This document shows positions 7,977 through 15,977 of a DNA stretch of 64,000 nt, piece by piece. A program made the position numbers and the translations under genes. Under the pieces are notes generated by a model, which saw nothing but the letters and a program-made list of their open reading frames with translations, was not told the origin of the DNA and made no database searches. Position 1 is the first letter of the stretch; every line of letters begins with the position of its first letter. The DNA is taken from contig NZ_SLWA01000004.1 in assembly GCF_004345565.1 (NCBI RefSeq), positions 62,001-126,000 of the forward strand. Direction: 5' to 3'. This DNA comes from Flavobacterium circumlabens (lineage in GTDB: Bacteria; Bacteroidota; Bacteroidia; Flavobacteriales; Flavobacteriaceae).

Positions 7977-9053
7977 TTAAAAAACTTCTGACGCTTCCTT
8001 CAGTTTCTCCATATTGTTTACCAACTGTAATTCGGAAACAATTTTGTGGATATCACCGTTCATGATGTTTCCAAGATCGTAAAGTGTTAAACCCACTCTG
8101 TGATCGGTTACACGACCCTGAGCGTAGTTGTAGGTACGAATCTTAGCCGAACGGTCACCGGAGCTTACCTGAGAGGTACGTTTGGTAGCATCTTCGGCTT
8201 CTTTCTTGGCTAATTCCTGTTCGTATAGACGCGAACGTAAAACGTTCAGTGCTTTATCCTTGTTTTTATGCTGTGATTTCTGATCCTGACATTGCGCCAC
8301 CAATCCTGTTGGAATGTGCGTTAAACGTACCGCAGATTTCGTTGTATTTACCGATTGTCCTCCAGGTCCTGACGAACAGAAGAAATCTACACGAACATCG
8401 TTCATATCGATTTGTACATCAAACTCTTCCGCTTCCGGTAAAACCATTACCGTAGCTGCCGAGGTATGTACACGACCCTGAGTCTCGGTCTGAGGCACAC
8501 GTTGTACACGGTGTACTCCTGCTTCAAACTTCAAAGTTCCGTATACATCTTCACCCGAAACTTCAAAGATTACCTCTTTGAAACCTCCGGAAGTTCCTTC
8601 GTTCATATCTACTACCGAAGTTCTCCAACCCTGGTTTTCGCAATATTTGGTATACATTCTAAAAAGATCCCCTGCAAAAATACTGGCTTCATCTCCACCC
8701 GTTCCGGCGCGGATCTCGACCATTACGTTTTTGGCATCTTCAGGATCTTTTGGGATCAGCATAAACTTAATTTCTTCCTCAAGTTCCGGCAATCTTTCTT
8801 TTGCTTCATCCAGCTGCATTTTGGCCATTTCGGTCATGTCTGCATCACTTCCATCTGCAATAATTTCGTTTGCCTCATCTATATTAGCCATCAAAAGCAC
8901 GTATTCATCACGCTTTTCAGCCAATGCTTTCAGGTTTTTGTACTCTTGATTCAATTGTACATAACGTTTCTGATCCGAAATAACATCCGGCTGGATAATT
9001 AAGTCCGAAATCTCGTCGAAACGTTGTTTTACTATTTGAAGTCTATCTAACAT
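7977..9053 (-). CDS. prfA: Peptide chain release factor 1
   Basis: 358 aa, the usual RF1 length. It recognises UAA/UAG stop codons and triggers hydrolysis of peptidyl-tRNA on the ribosome. The codon-reading tripeptide is PQT (187-189, in [14 protein letters not shown]), the PxT form that distinguishes RF1 from RF2 (SPF). The catalytic GGQ is at 231-233 ([17 protein letters not shown]), whose Gln is normally methylated by PrmC. There is no internal frameshift, as expected for RF1. Monocistronic, with promoter 9078-9085 and a terminator at 7893-7927. Confidence 0.98.
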   Translation of the reverse strand: MLDRLQIVKQRFDEISDLIIQPDVISDQKRYVQLNQEYKNLKALAEKRDEYVLLMANIDEANEIIADGSDADMTEMAKMQLDEAKERLPELEEEIKFMLIPKDPEDAKNVMVEIRAGTGGDEASIFAGDLFRMYTKYCENQGWRTSVVDMNEGTSGGFKEVIFEVSGEDVYGTLKFEAGVHRVQRVPQTETQGRVHTSAATVMVLPEAEEFDVQIDMNDVRVDFFCSSGPGGQSVNTTKSAVRLTHIPTGLVAQCQDQKSQHKNKDKALNVLRSRLYEQELAKKEAEDATKRTSQVSSGDRSAKIRTYNYAQGRVTDHRVGLTLYDLGNIMNGDIHKIVSELQLVNNMEKLKEASEVF

Positions 9054-9077
9054 TTTCTAATTCCTTTTATTGGAGTG

Positions 9078-9085
9078 CAAATTTA
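9078..9085 (-). promoter_or_regulatory. TAnnTTTG promoter element of prfA
   Basis: On the - strand the sequence reads TAAATTTG, a full match to the Bacteroidota -7 consensus TAnnTTTG, about 25 bp upstream of the prfA ATG. No clear TTG -33 box was found at the usual spacing. Confidence 0.5.
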
Positions 9086-9165
9086 CGAAATTTTTGTTTA
9101 AAATTCTATCATTAACCTTTTGAGTTTTTTAGGGGTGAAATTTAGTGGAATCAGGATGGTTTTTA

Positions 9166-9287
9166 GGAGCTGTTTCCTGCTCCCGAAGCCTCGGGACGTT
9201 ATATCTTTTTAGGCAGAAGGTTTACGGTTTAATTTTAGCTGTTTTGGTTTGCCTAAAAAGGATGCCGCTGCTATCAGGGTTAGGGCT
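9166..9287 (-). repeat. Dispersed hairpin element, copy 1 (second copy at 51118)
   Basis: Read on the - strand this matches the element at 51118-51193: conserved left flank AGCCCT..CTGATAGCAGCGGCATCC, a central inverted repeat, then a right flank GATATA.CG.. ending ..AGCTCC. The central stem is 10 bp (9206-9215 TTTTTAGGCA with 9250-9259 TGCCTAAAAA) with a 34-nt loop. The stem sequence differs completely from the other copy but still pairs. An extra small hairpin CCCGAAGCCTCGGG lies at about 9183-9196. The 62-aa frame covering this stretch is judged spurious. Confidence 0.7.
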
Positions 9288-9536
9288 TTTTGGGTTTTAT
9301 GGATTTCCGGGAAAGCATTCTATTCAAAAATGATTTATAAATAATTTATAATCCGTGCTCCACTAGTCTCAATCGTAATCTAATTGAAAGTCTGAAACAC
9401 ATTGAACCGAATTTCGACTAAAAAATAACCGATTATCGACTAATACTTTACTTACAAAATGTATATTTTTGAATTTCTAATTAGAAAACAGGCCTTAATT
9501 AATGGTAAAAAAATCATAACCAAAATAAATCTAAAG

Positions 9537-9923
9537 ATGGAACTCAATAAAATAATAAAAATCTTAGAGGAGCATAATTACAAATACCAAGTAAAAAATC
9601 AGATTATTGTTGTGTCCCTTGAATTTTCTCAAAATGTTGTCATTGATTTATCAAATTCCTCAAAAATTGTAATCCCTGATGATCTTGTCAATTGGAATTT
9701 TCTAACGGGCTGTATCAAAATGAGTTTAAAAAACGCCATTTTGTATAATTTTGTTCTCCTTATCTTTTTTGGCTTTTTTTGCCAATATGCCGCTTTTATA
9801 GAGTATAATTTCACCAGTTTGCTTTTGACATTTATTGCCTGGGTGTTATTGTTTTCTATATTCTACTTAATTAAACTGGAAAGCTTTAAATTACAATTTA
9901 AAATATTGACAAAGGAAATGTAG
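9537..9923 (+). CDS. Hypothetical membrane protein
   Basis: 128 aa from ATG 9537; the frame is open 26 codons further upstream, but this ATG gives a normal start (AATCTAAAG-ATG). The N-terminal ~60 residues are soluble (MELNKIIKILEEHNYKYQVK), then come two hydrophobic helices (about 65-85 and 92-112) and a short charged tail ending LTKEM. No family recognised. It marks the left edge of the AT-rich accessory zone and is followed by a strong terminator. Confidence 0.6.
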   Translation: MELNKIIKILEEHNYKYQVKNQIIVVSLEFSQNVVIDLSNSSKIVIPDDLVNWNFLTGCIKMSLKNAILYNFVLLIFFGFFCQYAAFIEYNFTSLLLTFIAWVLLFSIFYLIKLESFKLQFKILTKEM

Positions 9924-9948
9924 TAACTAAACCTTCTTCGTTATAAAA

Positions 9949-9992
9949 TAAAAATGCGCAAAAGTTTTTATGACTTTTTGCGCATTTTTTTA
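9949..9992 (+). terminator. Intrinsic terminator
   Basis: AAAAATGCGCAAAAGT pairs with ACTTTTTGCGCATTTTT across a short loop and is followed by a T-run. It ends the 9537-9923 transcript. Confidence 0.82.
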
Positions 9993-10113
9993 TTGTCACT
10001 TCTATCAAGGATTAAGTTTTTTTTGGTTTTAATTGGTTTTTATGGATTTACGTAAAATTGTTAAAATGAAAGGTTTTAGTTTTGAAAATAAGTTCAATCA
10101 ACTAATCTTAATC

Positions 10114-10743
10114 ATGAAAAAAATCTTACTCATTTTAGCAATTTTAGTATTTATGGCCTGTGAAAAAAAATCAAATGTTCCTAAAGATATACAATGGGAA
10201 ATTACAAAAGAAAATCCAAACGATAATCTAAGTAAAAATAATATCGAAGTGCATTTGAATAAAAAAGTTGATCAAAAAGTGCTTCAGGAAATTGCAATGG
10301 AAATCAGAGAAGATCGTACACAATATGACAGGCTTTGGATTTTCTATCATATACCAAATATGACAGAAGGAATGGCTTGGGCTACAACACACTTTACACC
10401 AAATTTAGAAATTAATATCATAGGATCAACAGAAAATCAAGATGTAAAAACCTCTAAAACAACAGATATAGAAGGTGAGGTTTTGAATAAATGGCGTAGT
10501 GAAAAAAGTTTAATGGGTGCAACATTAATACTTTTTAAAAACTCATTTCAGAAAAAAATAATGATAATTAAATTTAAAGACGGCAGTAAAATGGAGAGTG
10601 AAATCGTCGAATCTAATGTAAATGGAAAAGTAAAATATCAAGATGATAACGAAAACGGAGAATATTATATTCTAGAATCAAACGGTAATTTAGGTTTATA
10701 TGTTAAAAATGGAAAATTTGATGAAGCTATAAAAATTGAATAA
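10114..10743 (+). CDS. Hypothetical lipoprotein
   Basis: 209 aa from ATG 10114, chosen over an upstream TTG at 10033 because it begins directly with a lipoprotein signal peptide (MKKILLILAILVFMACEKK; lipobox FMAC, Cys16). The mature part contains a mixed region resembling a small alpha/beta fold (NIEVHLNKKVDQKVLQEIAMEI, RLWIFYHIPNMTEGMAWATTHF) and then a strand-rich C-terminus (SKMESEIVES, GEYYILESNGNLGLYVKNG). No confident family. A short degenerate repeat (10829-10849) follows 85 bp after the stop. Confidence 0.7.
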   Translation: MKKILLILAILVFMACEKKSNVPKDIQWEITKENPNDNLSKNNIEVHLNKKVDQKVLQEIAMEIREDRTQYDRLWIFYHIPNMTEGMAWATTHFTPNLEINIIGSTENQDVKTSKTTDIEGEVLNKWRSEKSLMGATLILFKNSFQKKIMIIKFKDGSKMESEIVESNVNGKVKYQDDNENGEYYILESNGNLGLYVKNGKFDEAIKIE

Positions 10744-10828
10744 AAATCAGGTGTTTTTACTTGGTGGTTAGTTTAAATTAAAGACGATGTTTGTTTTGTA
10801 TTAAGTTATCTAAAATCGATTATTTCCT

Positions 10829-10849
10829 AGCAGGCGCGAACATGCCCTC
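10829..10849 (+). repeat. Degenerate short repeat, family 2, copy 1
   Basis: Core GCAGGCGCGAACATGCCCTC, conspicuously GC-rich in an AT-rich gap. It resembles stretches at 11960-11985 and 14824-14850, each 37-85 bp 3' of a gene. Confidence 0.35.
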
Positions 10850-10889
10850 ATAAATTAAAGAGTATTAAAAAAAATTGAACCCAAAAAAT

Positions 10890-11897
10890 ATGCCTAGACA
10901 AGAGTTTATAGATTTAGTTAACAAAGTTAAAAAAGAAGGAAAGCCAGAAAGATTGACAATAAGGACTTTATTATGGGCATTTGGACATTATGAAAAACGT
11001 ACAAGTGGAAATGTTTGGCGTATCAATGAATATCTAAAAAAAGAAAAGCTTATAATCGTTCCGAATTATCAAGGAGGTTGGGTCGATCAACATGTGGAGT
11101 TAAAAGAAATGGATAAAGCACGAATAAAAAGTGGTAATGAATCCGAAGAAGAAAAATTTGATCCGATTAATCGACTTTCTGTTTTAAAAGCTGCAGCGCA
11201 AACTCCTCTGTCAATCTCAAGAGATGCAGATTTAGAAAAAGCTTATCACCTAATGTGGAAGAATGATTTCTCTCAGCTTCCAGTTATGAATAATGATCGA
11301 GAAATTTTAGGAATAATAAGTTGGCAATCCATCGCAAAGGGCTTGATTGCTAAGAAGAATTCAAATTGTGTTAAAGATTTTATGACAAACGATTATAAAA
11401 TTCTTTCCGAAGATACCCCGCTTTTTGAAGCTATTAAAGAAGTGATTAAAATAGAAATGGTTTTTGTTAAAACTCGAGAAAATAAAATTAAAGGACCAGT
11501 AACTCCATTCGATTTAAATGAAGAGTTTCTAGAACAAATTGAGCCCTTTATTTTACTCGAACAAATTGAAAATTTTATTCGTCTAATATTACATGACAAA
11601 ATTGTTTTACAAGATATTATTAAGCTTCTTAATATTTCCGATGTATCAAAAAAAATAGAATCAATTAGTGATTTAACATTTGGTGAATATATTTTAATAA
11701 TAGAGAATAGCGAAAACTGGAATTTACTTGGTTTACCTTTTGTAAGATCCGATTTCACAAATGAATTACATGAAATTAGAAAAATTAGAAATGGTGTAAT
11801 GCATTTTCATCCAGACAAAATTTCAGATGTTGATTTAAATCATCTCCGAAGTATGTCTAAATTTTTAATGGACTATATTAGAAATTTTAATTTGTAA
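10890..11897 (+). CDS. CBS-pair protein with C-terminal HEPN-like motif
   Basis: 335 aa from ATG 10890 (a TTG lies 15 bp upstream in frame). An N-terminal region of about 75 residues looks like a winged-helix (RLTIRTLLWAFGHYEKRTSG, RINEYLKKEKLIIVPNY). A CBS pair follows (about 105-225): PLSISRDADLEKAYHLM, DFSQLPVMNNDREILGIISW, VKDFMTNDYKILSEDTPLFEAI and KIKGPVTPFDL. The C-terminal ~110 residues are helical and carry RNGVMH (about 300-305), which fits the R-(polar)-x3-H motif of HEPN domains, many of which are RNases or nucleotidyltransferase partners in defence and toxin systems. CBS pairs bind adenine nucleotides. A nucleotide-gated HEPN effector is therefore plausible but not shown. Confidence 0.65.
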   Translation: MPRQEFIDLVNKVKKEGKPERLTIRTLLWAFGHYEKRTSGNVWRINEYLKKEKLIIVPNYQGGWVDQHVELKEMDKARIKSGNESEEEKFDPINRLSVLKAAAQTPLSISRDADLEKAYHLMWKNDFSQLPVMNNDREILGIISWQSIAKGLIAKKNSNCVKDFMTNDYKILSEDTPLFEAIKEVIKIEMVFVKTRENKIKGPVTPFDLNEEFLEQIEPFILLEQIENFIRLILHDKIVLQDIIKLLNISDVSKKIESISDLTFGEYILIIENSENWNLLGLPFVRSDFTNELHEIRKIRNGVMHFHPDKISDVDLNHLRSMSKFLMDYIRNFNL

Positions 11898-11959
11898 CAA
11901 GATAATTGAAAGCTATTATAATCAAACTTTTTTCTTTAGATCTGAATATCGTCCTAATT

Positions 11960-11985
11960 ATGCGAGCTTGCCACTTGAGAACATG
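11960..11985 (+). repeat. Degenerate short repeat, family 2, copy 2
   Basis: ATGCGAGCTTGCCACTTGAG followed by AACATGA, 63 bp after the stop of the CBS/HEPN-like gene. It aligns by eye with the copy at 14824-14850 (GCGTGCATCCCGCTAGTGAAC). Confidence 0.3.
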
Positions 11986-12037
11986 AGAATAGTTTCATAT
12001 TAAAATAAAACCTCTTATAATTTCTAAAATCAAGAAT

Positions 12038-12439
12038 ATGAAAATAATATTATTTACTATTTTACTTTTTATAGTTTCCAGCAAATCATTCTCTCAAAAT
12101 GATGAATTTCAATATGTAACTTCTACAAAAGATGGAACTGAAATATATCTTTATTTTGAAAAAGATAATGATGGCATAAAAGAATTTTGGTTAAAAATGA
12201 TTAATCCAATTAAAACAGTTAAGAATAAAAAAGGTAAAGTAATTAAAACTGGTGGTGATTCCAGCGTACAATTTTATAAATTAAATTGTTCTGAGAAAAG
12301 ATATTCAACTTCAGATGGAGTTATTTATGATCGTGAAGGAAAAGTAAGTCAAAAAATTTATACAAACGCATATGATGATAAAATTATACCAGGAACAGTT
12401 CTGAGTGCAGTTCATAGATATGTTTGCGAAACTGAATAA
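12038..12439 (+). CDS. Hypothetical exported protein
   Basis: 133 aa with a signal peptide (MKIILFTILLFIVSSKSFSQ, cleavage after SFSQ). The mature domain is beta-rich: FQYVTSTKDGTEIYLYFEKD, GIKEFWLKMINPIKTVKNKK, SVQFYKLNCSEKRYSTSDG and IIPGTVLSAVHRYVCETE. This looks like a small periplasmic protein in which a surface-exposed Cys pair could form a disulfide; similar short secreted proteins are annotated as hypothetical in many Bacteroidota. Repeat copy A begins 10 bp after the stop. Confidence 0.65.
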   Translation: MKIILFTILLFIVSSKSFSQNDEFQYVTSTKDGTEIYLYFEKDNDGIKEFWLKMINPIKTVKNKKGKVIKTGGDSSVQFYKLNCSEKRYSTSDGVIYDREGKVSQKIYTNAYDDKIIPGTVLSAVHRYVCETE

Positions 12440-12448
12440 TCCGCTATC

Positions 12449-12501
12449 CGAATTGTTCCTTCTTAAAAATCAAGATTGCTGTGCGAAGTTTCCCAATTTC
12501 T
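12449..12501 (+). repeat. Palindromic repeat family 1, copy A (left arm only)
   Basis: Matches the left part of the consensus seen in copies B, D and H: CCGAATTGTTCCTTCTTAAA, then GATTGCTGTGCGAAGTTTCC. The right arm is missing or degenerate. It begins 10 bp after the stop of 12038-12439. Confidence 0.6.
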
Positions 12502-12578
12502 TGGATAGCACGAGTTTCTCGCTCATACAATAAAAATCATAGTGTAGAAGTGATTACGTTTTAAAAATCCTGCAAAAA

Positions 12579-13613
12579 ATGAAATATAGTAGAAAACAAA
12601 TTACAAAAGCCGGAGAAAAATTACTTACTTCAAAATCCGACATAGAGATTGAAGAAGCATTAAATTTAATAAATAATTGGAGAGCTAATCATTTACATCC
12701 CTTGGTTGTATTAAAAAATAATTTACTACGATTATTAACCAAAAATAATATTCAGCCAAATTTAGTTTCTCAAAGATTAAAGCGTTTAACTTCAATCGAA
12801 TATAAATTAGATTTAAATCCTACTATGGGTCTAGGAGGAATGCAAGACATCGGTGGTTATCGAGCAGTTTTAAAAGATGTTAGAGATTTGAAAAAACTTA
12901 GAGATGCTCTTAGTGATCAAAGAACAAATCATAAACTTGAAAGAATCGTTGATTATGTTAAAAATCCCAAGGATACTGGATATAGAAGTATTCATTTTGT
13001 TTATAAATATTCTTCAGTTAGAGATGTTTTTGATGGTTTAAAAATAGAATTACAAATTAGAACTAAATTGCAGCATAATTGGGCAACTGCGGTAGAAACA
13101 GCAGGAATAATAACCAGAACATCTCTTAAATCTAATCAAGGCCCAGATGAATGGCTAGATTTTTTTAAGGTTGTTAGTTCATTATTTGCAATAAAAGAAA
13201 AACTACCTGTCATGGAAGAACACAAAGACTTAACGATGGAAGAATTGATGGTTAAGTGTTATAATTATTGTCAAGAATTAAATATTTTAAAGAAATTAAA
13301 AGCTATAAGAGTTTCAACTAACAAAATTGAGAGTGATAATTTTCCTGGAGACTATTATCTATTAAATATTAATATTACCGAAATGTTTGTCAATATTCAA
13401 ATATTCAATAAAAATCAATTTGAGGACGCTACTAAGCAATATTTAAATCTTGAAAAATCAATTAATGAAAATGAAAATGCTGTAGTTTTAGTTTCTGCGA
13501 CGTCAATAAAAACCTTGAAAAAAGCATATCCAAGTTATTTTCTTGATACATCTGAATTTATTCAAGCAATTGAAAAAATGAATTCCAATTGTATTGAATG
13601 GAAATATATATAA
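12579..13613 (+). CDS. Stand-alone RelA/SpoT synthetase-domain protein
   Basis: 344 aa. The (p)ppGpp synthetase (RelA_SpoT) fold is visible at about 40-175: RLKRLTSIEYKL, MQDIGGYRAV with metal-binding D90, KDTGYRSIHFVY (131-142), IELQIRT with catalytic E157, and LQHNWATAVE. There is no HD hydrolase domain and no TGS/ACT regulatory region. The C-terminal ~165 residues are unassigned; they end in a segment containing SATSIKTLKKAYPSYFLDTS. The family includes small alarmone synthetases and toxic relatives (toxSAS, CapRel) that make (p)ppGpp/(pp)pApp or modify tRNA. The accessory setting makes a toxin or defence role possible. No antitoxin-like gene directly overlaps it. Confidence 0.85.
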   Translation: MKYSRKQITKAGEKLLTSKSDIEIEEALNLINNWRANHLHPLVVLKNNLLRLLTKNNIQPNLVSQRLKRLTSIEYKLDLNPTMGLGGMQDIGGYRAVLKDVRDLKKLRDALSDQRTNHKLERIVDYVKNPKDTGYRSIHFVYKYSSVRDVFDGLKIELQIRTKLQHNWATAVETAGIITRTSLKSNQGPDEWLDFFKVVSSLFAIKEKLPVMEEHKDLTMEELMVKCYNYCQELNILKKLKAIRVSTNKIESDNFPGDYYLLNINITEMFVNIQIFNKNQFEDATKQYLNLEKSINENENAVVLVSATSIKTLKKAYPSYFLDTSEFIQAIEKMNSNCIEWKYI

Positions 13614-13737
13614 CAAACACTATCTAACCTTCGTGCACGCAATCAAAATCAATATCGAAAACTATTTCACACAAAATACACAATCGAGATAATCGCATTA
13701 TTCAGTGAAATCATTAAAAAACTTTAAATAACAAATT

Positions 13738-14430
13738 ATGTTTACAGTAACAATAAATTCAGAAAACAGAAAAAGCAGCTATGAACAATTCGAAAGTGAT
13801 TTTTTTAAAATATGTGATGAACATCGGGAAAACAATAGAGCCTTAGTTTTTTCCTTTATATTGTATGATTTTGAAAATGAACACATTGCAAAAATATTAG
13901 AAGACCCGCATTATTGGCTTAGTTTAAATTCGATATCAGGTACCTATTTGACAGTTTTTAGTCTGCATTATAAAGCTGAAGATATGAAATCAAAGTTGAT
14001 GGAAATGATAAAACAAAGAATGAATCAAGGCACAAAAAAGGAATTCAATATGATTGCAACAGATCAAAATCCATCTCAAGAAACAAATCATTTTATTCAA
14101 AAATATTTTGGCAAAGATTTTAAAATAAAATATCCCTCAGTTTTATTTTTTCAAGTAAAAGATGATGCTATTTCAGACAGCCGATTAATTCAATTAGATC
14201 AGGAAGGAATTGAAGCATCATTTTTAGAGTTAAAGCAATATATCAAAATTGCAGCGGAAGCTTTATACGAAGTCAACCGAAAAAATAAATACAATGTAAA
14301 TGAATTATTTAGTTTAGTCGATCAAAATGTTTCTGGTCTAAGACAAAAAATACAAATCAAAAAGGGAATTAAAACTGTAACATCAATAGCAGAGTTAGCT
14401 GCGACGGTTACAGGACTAAATCCATCATGA
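13738..14430 (+). CDS. Hypothetical protein, possible thioredoxin-like core
   Basis: 230 aa, not recognised. The N-terminus (MFTVTINSENRKSSYEQFES) and middle (KKEFNMIATDQNPSQETNHF, KIKYPSVLFFQVKDDAISDS) show alternating strands and helices; the KYPSVLFFQV segment followed by a turn recalls the beta-strand after the cis-Pro of thioredoxin-like folds, but no CxxC is present. The C-terminus is helical and then amphipathic (IKKGIKTVTSIAELAATVTG), perhaps membrane associating. It lies alone between the RelA/SpoT-like and the 79-aa coiled-coil genes. Function unknown. Confidence 0.65.
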   Translation: MFTVTINSENRKSSYEQFESDFFKICDEHRENNRALVFSFILYDFENEHIAKILEDPHYWLSLNSISGTYLTVFSLHYKAEDMKSKLMEMIKQRMNQGTKKEFNMIATDQNPSQETNHFIQKYFGKDFKIKYPSVLFFQVKDDAISDSRLIQLDQEGIEASFLELKQYIKIAAEALYEVNRKNKYNVNELFSLVDQNVSGLRQKIQIKKGIKTVTSIAELAATVTGLNPS

Positions 14431-14545
14431 TTTTTCCGAGTCTTAGCTTCAAACCCAACTAAAAAAAGTCAACAGACAAAGGTTTAATTCGACAGCTTAA
14501 GTGTGGCGCCGATGAATAAAATATGAATAATTAAATACAAAAAAC

Positions 14546-14785
14546 ATGGATTACAAAGAAGAACTAGCCAAGCAACTTGAAGAAATTTTCAAAAAACATG
14601 ACGAAGTTATAATCAATGATAAACTTTCACAGATTTACAGAGAACTTGATGAATTTACTGAGAAAATCAAAGATTGTTTATCTAAAGATCTAGACTTGTC
14701 AGAAGAAGATAAAAAGAGAATTGAACAATTGAATAAAGAATATAATACAAATATTGACAAATTTAAAAAACTTAAAGGCTTCTAA
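14546..14785 (+). CDS. Small coiled-coil hypothetical protein
   Basis: 79 aa, almost entirely charged heptads: MDYKEELAKQLEEIFKKHDE, YRELDEFTEKIKDCLSKDLD and DKKRIEQLNKEYNTNIDKFK. It could be a small antitoxin-like, scaffold or chaperone-type coiled coil; no family is recognised. It is separated from both neighbours by about 100 bp, so it appears to be an independent unit, like the other genes of this zone. Confidence 0.55.
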   Translation: MDYKEELAKQLEEIFKKHDEVIINDKLSQIYRELDEFTEKIKDCLSKDLDLSEEDKKRIEQLNKEYNTNIDKFKKLKGF

Positions 14786-14823
14786 TTTGTTCTGATAGCT
14801 ATTTCTTTCAGAGTGATCCCATT

Positions 14824-14850
14824 CGCAGGCGCGTGCATCCCGCTAGTGAA
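14824..14850 (+). repeat. Degenerate short repeat, family 2, copy 3
   Basis: CGCAGGCGCGTGCATCCCGC followed by TAGTGAAC, 38 bp after the stop of 14546-14785. It shares GCAGGCGCG with the copy at 10829 and the downstream GCxTxCC.CT..GAAC pattern with 11960. Confidence 0.35.
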
Positions 14851-14973
14851 CGTAAACAAATAACCTAAGAAGTCACACGCATCTTTGTGGGCAACTATTA
14901 CAAATCCAGATTATTGGAGGAAGCCATTCAAAGTTCATTTCTAAAATTAAAAAATTCTATTTATTATCAAAAT

Positions 14974-15744
14974 ATGAAAACAATATTTTATTCATGGCAA
15001 TCTGATTTGCCAAATGCTACCAACAGAACATTAATTCAGCAATGTCTTAAAGATGCTGTATCGGAAATCAACGATCCTAATCTTGAAATAAATATTAGAG
15101 TGGATCAAGACACACAAGGACTCTCTGGCTCTCCTGATATCACTCAAAGTATATTTGAAAAAATTGATAATTCAGAAATATTTGTTTGTGATATAAGTAT
15201 CATTAATAATGACTCTGAAAAAAGAAAAACACCAAATCCAAATGTTTTGATCGAGCTTGGATATGCAGCAAAAACAATTGATTGGGATAATGTTATTTGT
15301 ATTTACAATACTGCATTTGGAGAAATTGACGACTTACCTTTCGATATAAAACAAAGAAGAATCCTAACCTACAATCTTTCTCAAGGAGAGGATAAATCTT
15401 CTACAAGAAGTTCGTTAAAAAAAAATTTAATATCATCAATAAATCGAATTCTTGATTCTGGAGAGCCTAAATTAAAACGTGAACTCTTAAGAATATTTAA
15501 CGATATAAATCCAGAAATAATTATGTTAGTTAAAGGTGGTCAAAAAACTATTTCAATTAATATAAATAATCTCCATACTTCTGAATTATATAAACATTCA
15601 ATAAACAAACATTTCAAAGAAGTAATTGAGATGATTCCTAATAGAAATACATTAGGTAATAACACTTGCAACAATGGAGGATTAAACGATAAAGGGCCAG
15701 GACAACTAGATGGCTATAATTTCACCTTTAAGGGTGAATGGTAA
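14974..15744 (+). CDS. TIR/deoxyribosyltransferase-like nucleotide-binding protein
   Basis: 256 aa from ATG 14974 (a GTG at 14887 in frame was rejected because MKTIFYSWQSDLPN is the natural family start). The N-terminal ~160 residues form a Rossmann-like domain: FYSWQSDLPNATNR (strand 1 and loop), DQDTQGLSGSPDI, IFVCDISII and NPNVLIELGYAAKTIDW, the last resembling the NVxxELGYA motif of TIR-like and nucleoside 2-deoxyribosyltransferase folds with a catalytic-position Glu. The rest is a mixed C-terminal domain ending in a glycine-rich tail. Related folds cleave NAD or nucleosides in antiphage systems (Thoeris, Pycsar, CBASS effectors). It stands alone with no obvious sensor. Defence function is inference. 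Confidence 0.7.
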   Translation: MKTIFYSWQSDLPNATNRTLIQQCLKDAVSEINDPNLEINIRVDQDTQGLSGSPDITQSIFEKIDNSEIFVCDISIINNDSEKRKTPNPNVLIELGYAAKTIDWDNVICIYNTAFGEIDDLPFDIKQRRILTYNLSQGEDKSSTRSSLKKNLISSINRILDSGEPKLKRELLRIFNDINPEIIMLVKGGQKTISININNLHTSELYKHSINKHFKEVIEMIPNRNTLGNNTCNNGGLNDKGPGQLDGYNFTFKGEW

Positions 15745-15758
15745 TAAAATACCCCGTT

Positions 15759-15907
15759 CTCTGAAGTGTTACTTCTTAAAGGTAACGATTGCTGTTCGAA
15801 GTCTCTCAACTTCGTACCCACTCCAATAAGCCACAAAGAAAAGTAAAAACTATTGTATTAAGAATATAGCAACGGGTACGAAGTCGGGAGACTTAGCACA
15901 TCACAGA
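15759..15907 (+). repeat. Palindromic repeat family 1, copy B (full)
   Basis: Left arm CTCTGAAGTGTT..ACGATTGCTGTTCGAAGTC, spacer CACTCCAATAAGCCACAAAG.., right arm GCAACGGGTACGAAGTCGGG ending AGACTTAGCAC. The arms are complementary over about 30 bp with a few mismatches. Each arm also holds a nested mini-palindrome GAAGTC..GACTTC. It starts 15 bp after the stop of 14974-15744. Confidence 0.9.
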
Positions 15908-15977
15908 CATCTCGTTGACCAAGAAAAATTAAAAGACATTCACTAAAGACAAATACCAACTAATCAAAACAAACATT

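Noticed and set aside
8466..9002. 178-aa + frame opposite prfA
   Set aside because: Antisense shadow of a fully conserved prfA gene.
9145..9333. 62-aa + frame (MESGWFLGAVSCSRSLGTLY..)
   Set aside because: Lies over the dispersed hairpin element, with no family signal and no promoter; judged non-coding.
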